Assembly (NCBI GenBank): GCA_015680685.1
Contig: MNCI01002041.1
Span: 66,470 to 130,469 of the forward strand
Source of the DNA: Gnetum montanum
Taxonomy: Eukaryota > Streptophyta > Gnetopsida > Gnetales > Gnetaceae
DNA: 64,000 nt
Direction: 5' to 3'
The stretch's first letter is position 1; each line of letters opens with the position of its first letter. Under the pieces are notes generated by a model. The model searched no databases. It worked only from the letters and a program-made list of their open reading frames with translations, and had not been told where the DNA came from. Positions 1-8,420 of this stretch are shown piece after piece. Both the position numbers and the translations under genes were made by a program.

Positions 1-988
1 AGAAGAGAAGTGGAATGGAATCCCAAGAACAAGGTGGTGTACAGCCCCTTGTGGGGTTTATGATTAATGTGACTTGGCAAATCTCATTCCAACTCTGGCT
101 CAAACCAACCACTTCCAGTACTTCGCATCAATGCATTTGGCTAAATCATCCACTTGGAAAACAAGGATGCATCTTCGAAGAGCCACCACCATTCCGACGA
201 AACAAAGGAGAGAATGGGAAGCGAGAAGGGCCTTAGTTAGAGGGAACACCTTGGTTCCATAACCAGTGCTTGCCGCCCAAATTTTATTTCATCTAAGGGG
301 TGTGCTTTGAATCCTCACTTTGGTTTTTTTTTTGTGTTTTTTGTTTTTTTGCGTGGGGACCACACCATGCAAAGACTTCTTTATTTTTATTATCTCAGCT
401 TCCGAAGAATGGGTAACATCGGAACAGTAAGAAAACTCAAGAAGAAAACAACCAAGCACCCAAGTGAATTACCAACACAAGAGTACCAAGTTCCCTTGAA
501 GTCACACCCTTTGCAATCCTTGAGTCCTTCCTTAGTTTGAGAAATGCCCAGTCACCGGTTCGTTAAAGTTCTTATTGGAAGGGAACTGTACATTTCCAAG
601 CCAAGGGAAACCATAGATTTTGACGGATGGATGGATGAAGTGATCTCATTGCCTGCCATATCAAAGAGCCATACCTTAGTATCAACATTGTAACTTAAAG
701 GTAAAAATCAAACATTAGGAATTAATGGAAAACAGTTCATCCCATCGGTCTAAACACTTATTGGGTGACGAACTTACAGGGTGGATAACACACACACACA
801 CATACACACAAAAACCAAAAAAGTATAACGATGGTGTAAAACAAAAACATCAAAAGTTAAAGAAAGTTGTAAAAAAAAAATTAGAAAAGTTAAAGAAATT
901 TGTAAAACAAAAACGTGTAAAAATAAAAACGTTGTAAAATAAAAATGTGTAAAACAAAAACTTAAAAAGAATTGAGGGCCCCATATAG
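1..988 (-). other. R1 post-pol noncoding region
   Basis: No coding sequence is supported here. On the minus strand it holds, in order, an A/T-rich tract of degenerate GTTTTTGTTTTACAC-like repeats (about 960-790, with a CA microsatellite at 789-809), the conserved block related to GACATCCATCCACCCATTC (about 650-621), and further sequence shared with R6 and R7, such as the complement of GGGGTGTGCTTTGAAT near 297-312. The same order of landmarks occurs after the end of pol in R4-R8. Confidence 0.65.
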
Positions 989-2332
989 TTAGCATAGGTG
1001 GCCATCTCCCCCATGACTGAGTTGTAAGGGAGAGATTCGAAGTAATGAGCATTTTTTTAAATTTCGTAGAAGTGCCCAACTTCTCCCAATTGATGATTTT
1101 AAGTTAAGGGGTGGAAGTTGGCGACGCTCACATTCCAGTGTGTCTATGCCACGGTTGTTGGCATGAGTTTCCTCAGTTCGTTCCATGTATATTTTTCTGC
1201 TCCTACGAGAAGCTGTCAACCACGGGGTGTCTACTACTTCTTGTGTGGTTGCTACATACATGCATCTTTGTTGCAGAGTTTCTTGGGCACACCTGTTACA
1301 TGGAGACATTTCCTCCATGTCATCACCTGATGAATCACTGTATGTGATGCATGGAACTATCCTCTTCTCGATCTTTCCACATATGTTTATCTTAGAGATT
1401 TCCAAGGAAAGATCGCGGATCCTAAGGCATGCGTCTACTGTGCTTAGCCATGCCCTTCCCATTATAATTGGGAAGTCCCCTTCATTGTTGTTAACATCGA
1501 TCACTAGAAAATCCGTTGGGTAGGACCAACCACACACAGTGGTAATAACATCCTCCACCAATCCTAAGGGAATGGTGATGGACTGGTCCGCCAACTCTAG
1601 TTGGATATTGCTCTTCTTAAGTTGTGGCAGGTTCCAGGCGTGATACATTTTTCGCGAAATTAAGTTGACTTTAGAACCTGAGTCGAGAAGAGCTCGATGT
1701 GGTGCATTTCCAGCGATGTGCAAATAAATTAAGGGACTCGTAGGGTCAGTTAGTTTCCTGGGAAGGTGGCCTACCTTGATCCAGTCAGTTATGGTATGTG
1801 TTAGCATAACTGTATGCATTACACTCCTTTGGACTAAAGGGTGCTTCGAGGTGTTAGATGATGGAGGCATGTACATGGCCTCAACCGCTTGTTGTTGCGA
1901 GAGTTTGTCCGGGCTTTTAGTTCTGAAAAAAGGTCTCTTGTTTGTACAGTTGTCGCCAGAACTAGTACCCGGTTGGATATTTACAGCTCTCGTAGCGTGA
2001 CGTTGCTGCGGTTGAGGAGGAAGTTCCCCTTGCATTGTTGGAGTAGGACGTGTTATGGGAACTACTTGAGGAAGAGGTGCGGGTGGAGTTAGAGGATGGA
2101 CGGAATGTGAGATGTCTCCTGGAGGAGAAGGAGTCCTTCTGAAGTACTCCCAAGCTTGGTAGTGACGATTGGGGGTAGCGTGACCCACAGAGTCACCTGG
2201 AGAAACTGGCTGCTGCACATAATATCCATAAGGATCGGGCTGCCGGTAAGGGTATTGATACTTTGGCAATGGCATCCCCCATGATTGTGGGTATTTCCAT
2301 TGCTGATGTTGTCCAATGGGCTGTGGAGGCAT
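989..2332 (-). CDS. R1 retropepsin-like protease ORF, fused at its C-terminus to post-pol sequence
   Basis: The ORF of 447 codons is in the same frame as gag and opens after a TGA at 2401-2399, so the Met at 2332 need not be a true start. Residues 1-170 are rich in Pro, Gln and Tyr and form a linker. A retropepsin domain follows, with LLDSGSKVNLIS; the catalytic DSG codons are at 1676-1684. The downstream strands PTDFLVIDV and FPIIMGRAWLS recur in every copy here. The product would mature Gag in the particle. After about residue 385, homology to the protease-RT linker of R6 stops and the frame runs through unrelated residues into the post-pol purine motif: the whole RT-RNase H-integrase block is missing. 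Confidence 0.8.
   Translation of the reverse strand: MPPQPIGQHQQWKYPQSWGMPLPKYQYPYRQPDPYGYYVQQPVSPGDSVGHATPNRHYQAWEYFRRTPSPPGDISHSVHPLTPPAPLPQVVPITRPTPTMQGELPPQPQQRHATRAVNIQPGTSSGDNCTNKRPFFRTKSPDKLSQQQAVEAMYMPPSSNTSKHPLVQRSVMHTVMLTHTITDWIKVGHLPRKLTDPTSPLIYLHIAGNAPHRALLDSGSKVNLISRKMYHAWNLPQLKKSNIQLELADQSITIPLGLVEDVITTVCGWSYPTDFLVIDVNNNEGDFPIIMGRAWLSTVDACLRIRDLSLEISKINICGKIEKRIVPCITYSDSSGDDMEEMSPCNRCAQETLQQRCMYVATTQEVVDTPWLTASRRSRKIYMERTEETHANNRGIDTLECERRQLPPLNLKSSIGRSWALLRNLKKCSLLRISPLQLSHGGDGHLC
1001..1022 (-). other. R1 post-pol purine motif (possible central PPT)
   Basis: The minus strand reads CTCAGTCATGGGGGAGATGG. R7 (47356-47375), R6 (30182-30197) and, more changed, R8 (60851-60875) carry the same motif at the same place, and it resembles the 3' PPT AGTTGTGGGGGTA of this family. 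In R1 the protease frame runs through it by deletion fusion and stops at 989. Confidence 0.5.
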
Positions 2333-2398
2333 TCCACTTGGATAATATGTTAAGGGTTGGTGGAACTGCCCTGGGTTACCTTGTGGGTAAGGTAACCT

Positions 2399-2698
2399 TC
2401 AGGGTGTTTGCCATTGATTAAGTCTTGAATTTAATGCATACACCCCAGACTCCTGCAGATGTGAGATAATTGGACAACGTCCCTTAGGATGGTCATAGTA
2501 GCAGACCTCACATCCGCTATCATCATCTGAATCAGAATTTACAGCCACATCAGAGTTAGTGATTTTTCCCTTACCCTTGTTATGTGTAGGGCTTAAATCT
2601 CTCCACTTTTTCTTTCCTTTGTCACTACTTTGCTCAACCTTAGACTCTTCTACGATTTTCAAGACTGTTTCTATTCGTGAGTCTAAGGAATCCCACAT
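2399..2698 (-). CDS. R1 gag C-terminus with atypical zinc knuckle
   Basis: This 99-codon ORF directly follows the gag stop at 2701-2699 in the same frame, so it is the end of Gag cut off by one stop, not a separate gene. It has a short helical start (DSLDSRIETVLKIVEES), a basic/acidic linker and one zinc knuckle, CEVCYYDHPKGRC, followed by PIISHLQESGVYALN. The spacing is CX2CX3HX4C, one residue shorter than the usual CX2CX4HX4C. It ends at a TGA where homologous copies suggest a CGA codon was lost by CpG decay. The knuckle would bind the element's RNA. Confidence 0.8.
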   Translation of the reverse strand: MWDSLDSRIETVLKIVEESKVEQSSDKGKKKWRDLSPTHNKGKGKITNSDVAVNSDSDDDSGCEVCYYDHPKGRCPIISHLQESGVYALNSRLNQWQTP

Positions 2699-4324
2699 TT
2701 AGTTTACCTTAGCCGATACCTCGGTTGTTAACTTTTGGATTGGCATGGTTTTCTGGTTCACCAACTCTTCGAGTGGTGACTCATCCTCCTCATCACAGAA
2801 TTTCACTCCCTTCTTGCGAAGGGAGGGATCACGGTTGTATTCCTCCGCACTTTCTCTTTTCCGTAGCTCACCCTCTTCTTGCGCTACTTGTTCCAACAAT
2901 ACTTCAACTTCATGGGCTCTTAGTTGGGAGAGTCTCCCTTGGGCGTAAGTCCCAAGAGTTCTTCTCGTTTCATTTCGTAGCCCATCCACGAGGTGGCGAA
3001 GTTGATCCCGCTTAGCGTACCCATGGCCCGGGCAACGATGTAGCAGTGTATAGTAACAGGCCATGGTAGCATCCAAGGGTTCATAAGCACCTTGTTTCCA
3101 GCCTTGGATCTGCTTACGCAAGTTGGACACTCTGGAGTACGTTTGATATTTGTTGTTGAACAATTCAAGCATCGTACTCCACCTCCTGATGGTTTCCGGT
3201 TCTAAGGACCGGTACCAGCTCTCTGCTTCTTTGGTGAGTGTCCTTGGGAACAACTTAAGCTTCTGCCACTCACTATTAATGTTCTGCAAGGCACATGCAT
3301 TATGGAATGCCTGTAAATGATTTTGCGGATCAGCATTGTATCCCCCTTCAAATCGTGGGATATTGTTCATGTCTAATCGCTTGATTCGACTGTCCTTTAA
3401 ATGCCTTGTGGGAATCCTAACTGCCTCTCTTATGTCAAGCATACTTCGGGTTGTGAGTAGGGGTTCGTCATGATCATCTCTTTCATGAAGTCTATGATGT
3501 CTATGTGGTGGTTCCCTACTTTTCGTACGTCCTTGCCCTTGTCCTAACTCCTCTCGACCTTCTTGTCGAGGTATTTCATCTTCCCTTTTACTTTTACTCT
3601 CTCCGTTATGCTCACGATGGTTGCGCCCAGATGTGGAAGGAGAGTGTGAATGGTGAGATGAAGGAGAAGAGGAAGGGGATCCATCACCATGGCAACGTTT
3701 CTTACCTTCTCTTCGGCTGCTTCGGCCCCGATTGTTGTGACGATCCAAATGTTTGTCATTAGTATGAGTAGTTATTCCTGTCATGAACAGTTGGTGCTCA
3801 CGGTGATCAGAGCCTGGAATATGTATCGTTGATCGAAGGCCTTGATGCTTTACCTCTTCACCAGGGTGAGGAGGAGGAACATCATTTTCTAAGAAACCCA
3901 TTATGAGGGGTTCCTCGGCTTCTATTTCACTAATGACATGGGGAACCTTGCCCTTCAGTAATGAATGTTGGCTCTCCTGCCTTGGGTCCCAAATACGTTG
4001 GGCATTTGTGGGATGATAATCCCTTATGTCATAATCATCCAAAAAGTATTCCGCAATCAGTTCTTGCATGCCAATCTGTGCTAAGGCATGGAAAAGCATG
4101 TTAGGGGTAGATCTATCTGGGGGTAACACGATGTTACCTTGCAGATCTCTCCATCGCAGTTGTTCATCTTGATGAAAGATAAAAGTAAAGTCAGGGACAT
4201 ACTCATCAGGATGAGTATATGTGACCTTAGATTGTTTAGGACCTGGCTGATCTTGGTTATGCGTCTGATGCTGATCTTCTCCTGTGTTGCCCTTAGGTGA
4301 GTTGATTTCCTGAGAAGAAGCCAT
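2699..4324 (-). CDS. R1 Gag (capsid) ORF, 541 aa
   Basis: Gag forms the virus-like particle. The ATG at 4324 starts MASSQEINSP and lies about 125 bp inside the PBS, as expected. Residues 1-130 are shared with other copies (YTHPDEYVPDFTF, LRWRDLQGNIVLP). Residues about 180-290 are a low-complexity Ser/His/Arg/Glu stretch. Residues about 320-480 match the plant retrotransposon Gag domain: RFEGGYNADPQNHLQAFHNA, KLKLFPRTLTKEAESWYRSL, ELFNNKYQTYSRVSNLRKQI, then the GHGY and HLVDGL motifs. A charged helix follows (residues 480-510). The frame stops at TAA 2701-2699, inside a segment that is continuous in R5 and R6, and resumes at the next codon. It is the longest uninterrupted ORF in the window. 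Confidence 0.85.
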   Translation of the reverse strand: MASSQEINSPKGNTGEDQHQTHNQDQPGPKQSKVTYTHPDEYVPDFTFIFHQDEQLRWRDLQGNIVLPPDRSTPNMLFHALAQIGMQELIAEYFLDDYDIRDYHPTNAQRIWDPRQESQHSLLKGKVPHVISEIEAEEPLIMGFLENDVPPPHPGEEVKHQGLRSTIHIPGSDHREHQLFMTGITTHTNDKHLDRHNNRGRSSRREGKKRCHGDGSPSSSPSSHHSHSPSTSGRNHREHNGESKSKREDEIPRQEGREELGQGQGRTKSREPPHRHHRLHERDDHDEPLLTTRSMLDIREAVRIPTRHLKDSRIKRLDMNNIPRFEGGYNADPQNHLQAFHNACALQNINSEWQKLKLFPRTLTKEAESWYRSLEPETIRRWSTMLELFNNKYQTYSRVSNLRKQIQGWKQGAYEPLDATMACYYTLLHRCPGHGYAKRDQLRHLVDGLRNETRRTLGTYAQGRLSQLRAHEVEVLLEQVAQEEGELRKRESAEEYNRDPSLRKKGVKFCDEEDESPLEELVNQKTMPIQKLTTEVSAKVN

Positions 4325-4449
4325 TTCTAATGGTGTGCTTTTTCTACCGTTATTTATGTTCTTGATTAACTGATTAACCCTAAGGTTCGTTTAGGCTCAT
4401 AACGATGTGAGTGATATCCCTTATGTTCAATTGGCATGAAAACACTTAG
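4325..4449 (-). other. R1 leader between PBS and gag
   Basis: About 125 bp of untranslated leader. I see no ORF and no clear conserved motif beyond weak similarity with the R3 leader at 10867-11009. Confidence 0.5.
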
Positions 4450-4467
4450 TCCCCGGCAACGGCGCCA
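4450..4467 (-). other. R1 primer-binding site for tRNA-Asp
   Basis: The minus strand reads TGGCGCCGTTGCCGGGGA, identical over 18 nt to the complement of the 3' end of plant tRNA-Asp (GTC) including CCA, as I know that tRNA. It lies one base inside the LTR end. This is the only undecayed PBS in the window. Confidence 0.9.
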
Positions 4468-4883
4468 ATGATGAGTGGCGAGGTACCCCTACACTCAACC
4501 ATACGAATACGAGTGTGTACGCACGATCCGGTCGAACTCCGCAGACTAAATGCCTTAACACCATAAGCAACACTTGGGGTTAATCGTTTGTTATCTTCCC
4601 AGGCTTGCTTGTATGTGTCACGGTGTATGGTTAAGCAAGTCTGAGGTATGTGATTTTTTGGTATTTTTCAGTTTATCGCCTATGCTATGAGAGAAAGGGT
4701 TGAGAAACTAACTAACTCTAACTAATGTCCTAAGTCTAAATTAGCTAGTCAGCATCCGTTCCCACTTACCGGACACACCCTGAACTATGCAACTGTGGCT
4801 TACCAAAAGCTAATCATTACTGGGATCACCACACGTAACGCAAGTGCTCGAAGTGGTCGTACTGAGGCACCTATTTAGCTTAA

Positions 4884-5158
4884 GTGTGATAAGCAGCCGA
4901 TTCCTTAGCTAGCCGTACACACCCGTGGGTGCTCGTAACTAAGTCGTACTTATCACACGTTCTAGCCTAGCGATGACCAGCCGATTCCTTAACTAGCCGT
5001 ACACATTGGACTACCACTGGGATTACCAAGCGTAGATCCTGGAATACGCTACTGGGTTACTAAGCAGCCAATGCTCGTAGTTAAGTCGTACTCACGCGTT
5101 GCGATAAGCAGCCGATTCCTTGATTAGCCGTACACATCCGTAGATGCTCGTAATCAAG
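4884..5158 (-). repeat. Three hairpin-forming repeat modules in R1 LTR
   Basis: Three imperfect copies of one module each contain two arms that pair. Module 1 has GTGTGATAAG (4884-4893) with CTTATCACAC (4949-4958), CTTAGCTA (4904-4911) with TAACTAAG (4936-4943, one mismatch), and the palindrome CACCCGTGGGTG (4920-4931) at the tip. Module 2 has CTTAACTA (4988-4995) with TAGTTAAG (5078-5085). Module 3 has CTTGATTA (5119-5126) with TAATCAAG (5151-5158). The repeated flanks are AGCCGATTC, AGCCGTACAC and TGCTCGTA. Confidence 0.8.
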
Positions 5159-5413
5159 TTGTACTTGTGCACACTAGGAAAGAAGTAAATAAATAACAAT
5201 AAAAAAAACCACGTGCTGCAAGGTTTATCCAATCAAGTTCGTCTTTATTGCTGTACACAACTTGGGTTTAGGTTACAAGCTGCTCGAATAAAGAGCTGTT
5301 CACTCTAGGACTCCTACTGCAGGCACATGGGAAAAATTCTAACTCTGGAGGGATCAAATTGCTAGAGCTTTGCTACTTCTAGCCAGGATTGGGAAATAAG
5401 GGGAGTGCCGCCT

Positions 5414-5512
5414 CTTATTTATAGATATGGCAGTGGACCGCGATATCGTGTACGCGATATCGCAGGGAAAGACACGATATCGTGGCGGCCGCGATATCGC
5501 GTACGTGATATC
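5414..5512 (-). promoter_or_regulatory. R1 LTR promoter: TATA box with five GATATC palindromes
   Basis: The minus-strand TATA box is CTATAAATAAG (5424-5414). Upstream of it are five GATATC sites (5442, 5456, 5476, 5493, 5507), several within longer palindromes: CACGATATCGTG (5473-5484) and CGCGATATCGCG (5490-5501), with GCGGCCGC (5485-5492) between them. Spacings are 14, 20, 17 and 14 bp. Repeated palindromes at a core promoter suggest binding of dimeric factors; that is inference. Confidence 0.75.
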
Positions 5513-5540
5513 GCGGTGCTATGCATGTCACATCTCATCA

Positions 5541-5778
5541 GTAGGCGATTACATCCATAAAATATAAAATGATAAAAATTCATATACCTTAATTACACTT
5601 AAACCATACCCTTAAGCCTCACAAGTGTAGTTGGGAAGACAATGAATGTTTTCAATGTTGTTTTACTTCCTAGAAACTAGTGTATGAGATAACTATATAT
5701 CCACAAAATTCAACCAAATTGCTTGTAACACCTTAGTGATTCATATGGTTGGGCATAGGGGTATCTCACCACTCATTA
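5541..5778 (+). repeat. R2: 3' end of a plus-strand LTR, cut by R1
   Basis: The sequence is similar to the last 235 bp of the R6 LTR (about 35735-35965), including AAAATGATAAAAAT, CACAAGTGTA, TATGGTTGGGCATAGGGGTA and the end CACTCATTA (CTCATCA in R6). It stops at 5778 where R3 integrase sequence begins, so it is the right end of an element inserted in R3. R1 inserted at 5540/5541 removes the rest from view. Confidence 0.75.
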
Positions 5779-6236
5779 AGAATGATGAGCATCCTTTAAG
5801 AGTGTTGGCCAGTAGTACCCTACCATCAAGATTTAATGGTTGTGTGTCTCCCAGCATAGCATCCTCCATAAGGACCTTCATGAGTATCTTAGAGAATGCA
5901 TAGTTGATCGACATCAAGGACACACCAACAAACTCATCCATCAATGCACACCTTGTAGAGGTGTCCATTGATCTCCATGAAGTACTTTACCTAGTAAAGA
6001 AACTACTGTTTCTTCTGGTGGTCTAATCCTTGTGGAATCTTTTGAAAGAGAAGATAGGTGAGAATGTTATCATACCATTTTGGCTCATTGGGCATATGTT
6101 TAGTTATAGCCTTAGCAAAGAGGAGTTCATTAAGAAACATGTCAGAGAGTGAGCTTTCTTCCTCTTTGTCATCCCATCGCAACCAAGACAAGTGATCAGA
6201 AACCACATTCTTAATGTCCTTTTGATCTACCATCAT
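5779..6236 (-). pseudogene. R3 integrase N-terminus (pseudogene)
   Basis: Minus-strand translation matches the R6 region at about 28800-29150: a linker (LRWDDKEEESSLSDMFLNEL), then the segment leading into the HHCC zinc-binding domain (DAHEGP.GGHY in R6; here degraded to ILMKVLMEDAMLGD in a shifted frame). The DDE catalytic core is absent because R2 inserted just after codons corresponding to YYWP.IFRDAH. Confidence 0.7.
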
Positions 6237-7480
6237 GAGATCGAATTCCTACAAGATCATCAACCATTGTATAACACGGGGGCTCACCGTTGGCTTGTTT
6301 ATTAAGAAGTGGATGGCATTGTGGTCTGTGTGCACAAACACCTTATATCCAAGCACATAATGCTTAAACTTCTCTAGAGCAAACACCATTGCCATCAATT
6401 CTTTTTTTGTGGTGGTGTAGTTTAGTTGTGCACCGACAATGCTTCAACTAGTGTAGTGGATGTAGTATGGACGTTTCTTGTCATCTAACTATGTCAGCAC
6501 TACTCCCAAAGCATAATTTGATGCATCCGTCATGATATAAAATGGCCTGGACTAATTAGGCTCTTATAGGATTGGATTTTCTAGAAGCTTCTCTTTCAAT
6601 TGCTAGAATGCTTTCTCACATTCTATGGTCTAGAAAAAGGGAACATCTTTCTTTGTTATCTTGACCAATGGTTTTATGATCTGAGAGAAATTTTCTATAA
6701 ATTGCCGGTAGTAGCCAGTATATCTAAGGAATGACTAAACATCTTTAACTATTTCTAGCTGGTGGGTCATTCCTTGGATGCCCCTTATTTTTTCAGGGTC
6801 CACCTTAATTCCTACTTGTGATAATCTATGCCCTAGTATAATGCCCTCACCCTAGTATAATGCCCTCCTAGATTATGAGGTAACTTTTCTGCTAATTGAA
6901 CTGCAAGTTAGTTTCGACACATCATTTTAACACTTGTTCAAGGTGGTCCAAGGCTTGCTCAAGTGTAGCTCCATAGGTGGAGAAGTCATCCACTTAGACT
7001 TCCACACCACTATTGATCTACTATTGAAAAATGCTTAGAACTAGGCATTGGGATGTGGAAGGAGCATTGCATAGACCAAACGACATCTTGCGATATGCAA
7101 AAGTCCCACAGGGACTCATGAATGTTGTCTTTGCTTGGTCTTCTGGTGCAATTTGAATTTGGTTATAGCCATTATAACTATCTAGAAAGTTGTAGTAGTA
7201 ATGCCAAGTATTGTGTTGAGCACCTAGTTAACAAATGACAATGGAAAATGATCCTTGAATGTTGCCATGTTTAGTAGCCTAAAATTGATGTAGACCCAGC
7301 ACTTGCCACCTTTTTTTGGCACAATTATAAGTGGGATAACCTACTCACTATCCATAATGGGATAGATGAACCCTACCTTGAGGAGTTGCTTGATTTCCTC
7401 CTTGAGGATTTGCTTCAGTTTGGGATTCAATCGCCTTTGTGGTTATCCTTTTGGCTTCATGGCCAGGTTAGTGTAGATGC
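6237..7480 (-). pseudogene. R3 reverse transcriptase and RNase H (pseudogene)
   Basis: Conceptual minus-strand translation contains the RT blocks also seen in R6 and R7. The catalytic box VDDFSTYG is at about 6993-6970, with the Asp pair kept (codons 6990-6985) but a TAA two codons before it. The RNase H segment at about 6420-6290 has the ELMAMVFALEKFKHYVLGYK-type strand and HTDH. Several stops and frameshifts interrupt the region, so it cannot be functional. No tether or chromodomain was visible. Confidence 0.75.
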
Positions 7481-7862
7481 GATGTTAGCATATCCTAGGA
7501 TCAATCCCTATGAGTTCAAGATATGATCAAGAAAAAGTTACTGACCATCTTTCAACTACCTTCAATAGCATCCTTTTCTATCTTGGAACATGTTTTGCAT
7601 TGATTATAACCGGCTTCTCATTTTTTAAAAACACATATCCCATTCTAGTCAATAGCATTTTCAGTTTGAGGGGTTCTTGCTTGAATTTTTCAAGAATTTC
7701 CAACTCTCCCTAGTGAGTATCATCATTTGTGTCATTAGAGAGTTAGTGATGAACCTAATCTAGTTCATCCATGCTTGTGACATATGCACATGTTAGGCTC
7801 TCAGTTGGTTTCATGAAAAGTGTGCTACTTTCAGAATCAACAGTCAGCCATTGGGTGCCCTC
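7481..7862 (-). other. R3 protease-RT linker remnant
   Basis: About 380 bp matching the segment between protease and RT in R6 (around 27160-27480): acidic, poorly conserved and broken by stops. No independent gene is supported on either strand. Confidence 0.5.
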
Positions 7863-8420
7863 CTATTTTACTGTTGTTGTGTATAGAAACTTTTGAATTT
7901 CTACTTCTGGTGCACACTGTTTGCATGCAGAGATAGATGCTTGATTTATGGCCCAAAGTCTCTGTACACAATTGCACCTTGTATCACTGTATGTGATGCA
8001 TGGAACTCTCTTCTTCCAAATCTTTTGGAATACATTTTCCTTTAATATTTCTAGGAAAAGATATTTGATGTTCATTTTTGCATCAACAATTCTTAGCCAT
8101 GCCATTTCCATTATGATTGGAAAATCTCCTTTGTAGTTCTCCACTTTGATTACTAGGAAATTGGTAGGATAAGACCACTTAGAAATAGTGATCACAATGT
8201 CTTTTACCGGTTCCAATGGAACAGTGATGGATTGGTCTGCCAATTCTAATCTTATGTTGCTCTTCTTTAAAGGACACAGGTTCTAGGCAATTTACATCTT
8301 ATGAAAAATTAAATTAAAACCAGAACCTGAATTAAGAAGAGCCTTGCATTGTTCATTCTAGCAATTTGCAAATAAATTAGAGGACTTCTAGGATCAGCTA
8401 ATTTCCTAGGAAGGTTTCTT
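7863..8420 (-). pseudogene. R3 retropepsin-like protease (pseudogene)
   Basis: A 126-codon open stretch (8243-7863) carries ADQSITVPLEPVKD, YPTNFLVIKVENYKGDFPII and the Cys/His-rich tail CITYSDTRCNCV, collinear with R1 and R6. Upstream, at about 8325, the catalytic motif reads LLNSGS, so the active-site Asp codon has become Asn. With the surrounding stops, the protease is inactive. Confidence 0.75.

Larger units (their letters stand above)
1..5540 (-). mobile_element. R1: Athila-like Ty3/gypsy element lacking pol, 3' part off-window
   Basis: Read on the minus strand, the order is 5' LTR (4469-5540), tRNA-Asp PBS (4450-4467), gag (4324-2399), protease (to 989) and post-pol noncoding DNA (988-1), continuing off the left edge. 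No reverse transcriptase, RNase H or integrase lies between protease and the noncoding region, although R3, R5, R6 and R7 have them there. The gag-protease frame runs through 3.3 kb with only two stops, and the LTR keeps many CpGs, so this is the youngest insertion in the window. It sits inside the LTR fragment R2. The far LTR and the duplication are outside the window, so its full length is unknown. Confidence 0.85.
4469..5540 (-). repeat. R1 5' LTR (1072 bp)
   Basis: On the minus strand the LTR starts TGATGAGATG (5540) and ends CCACTCATCA (4469), giving the 7-bp terminal inverted repeat TGATGAG/CTCATCA. U3 holds a CpG-rich GATATC palindrome array (5441-5512) just upstream of the TATA box (5414-5424). 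An AATAAA lies at 5244-5249. R/U5 carries three related hairpin modules between 4884 and 5158. The inner edge abuts the tRNA-Asp PBS. Confidence 0.88.

Noticed and set aside
1-540. Plus-strand frames of 62-77 codons at the left edge
   Set aside because: They lie antisense in the R1 post-pol noncoding region, with low-complexity composition and no conserved counterpart.
4450-4467. Possible tRNA gene
   Set aside because: Only the 18-nt tRNA 3' end is present; no cloverleaf. It is a primer-binding site.
4884-5158. CRISPR array
   Set aside because: Repeats are imperfect, only three, with no regular spacers; a eukaryotic LTR context and paired arms explain them.
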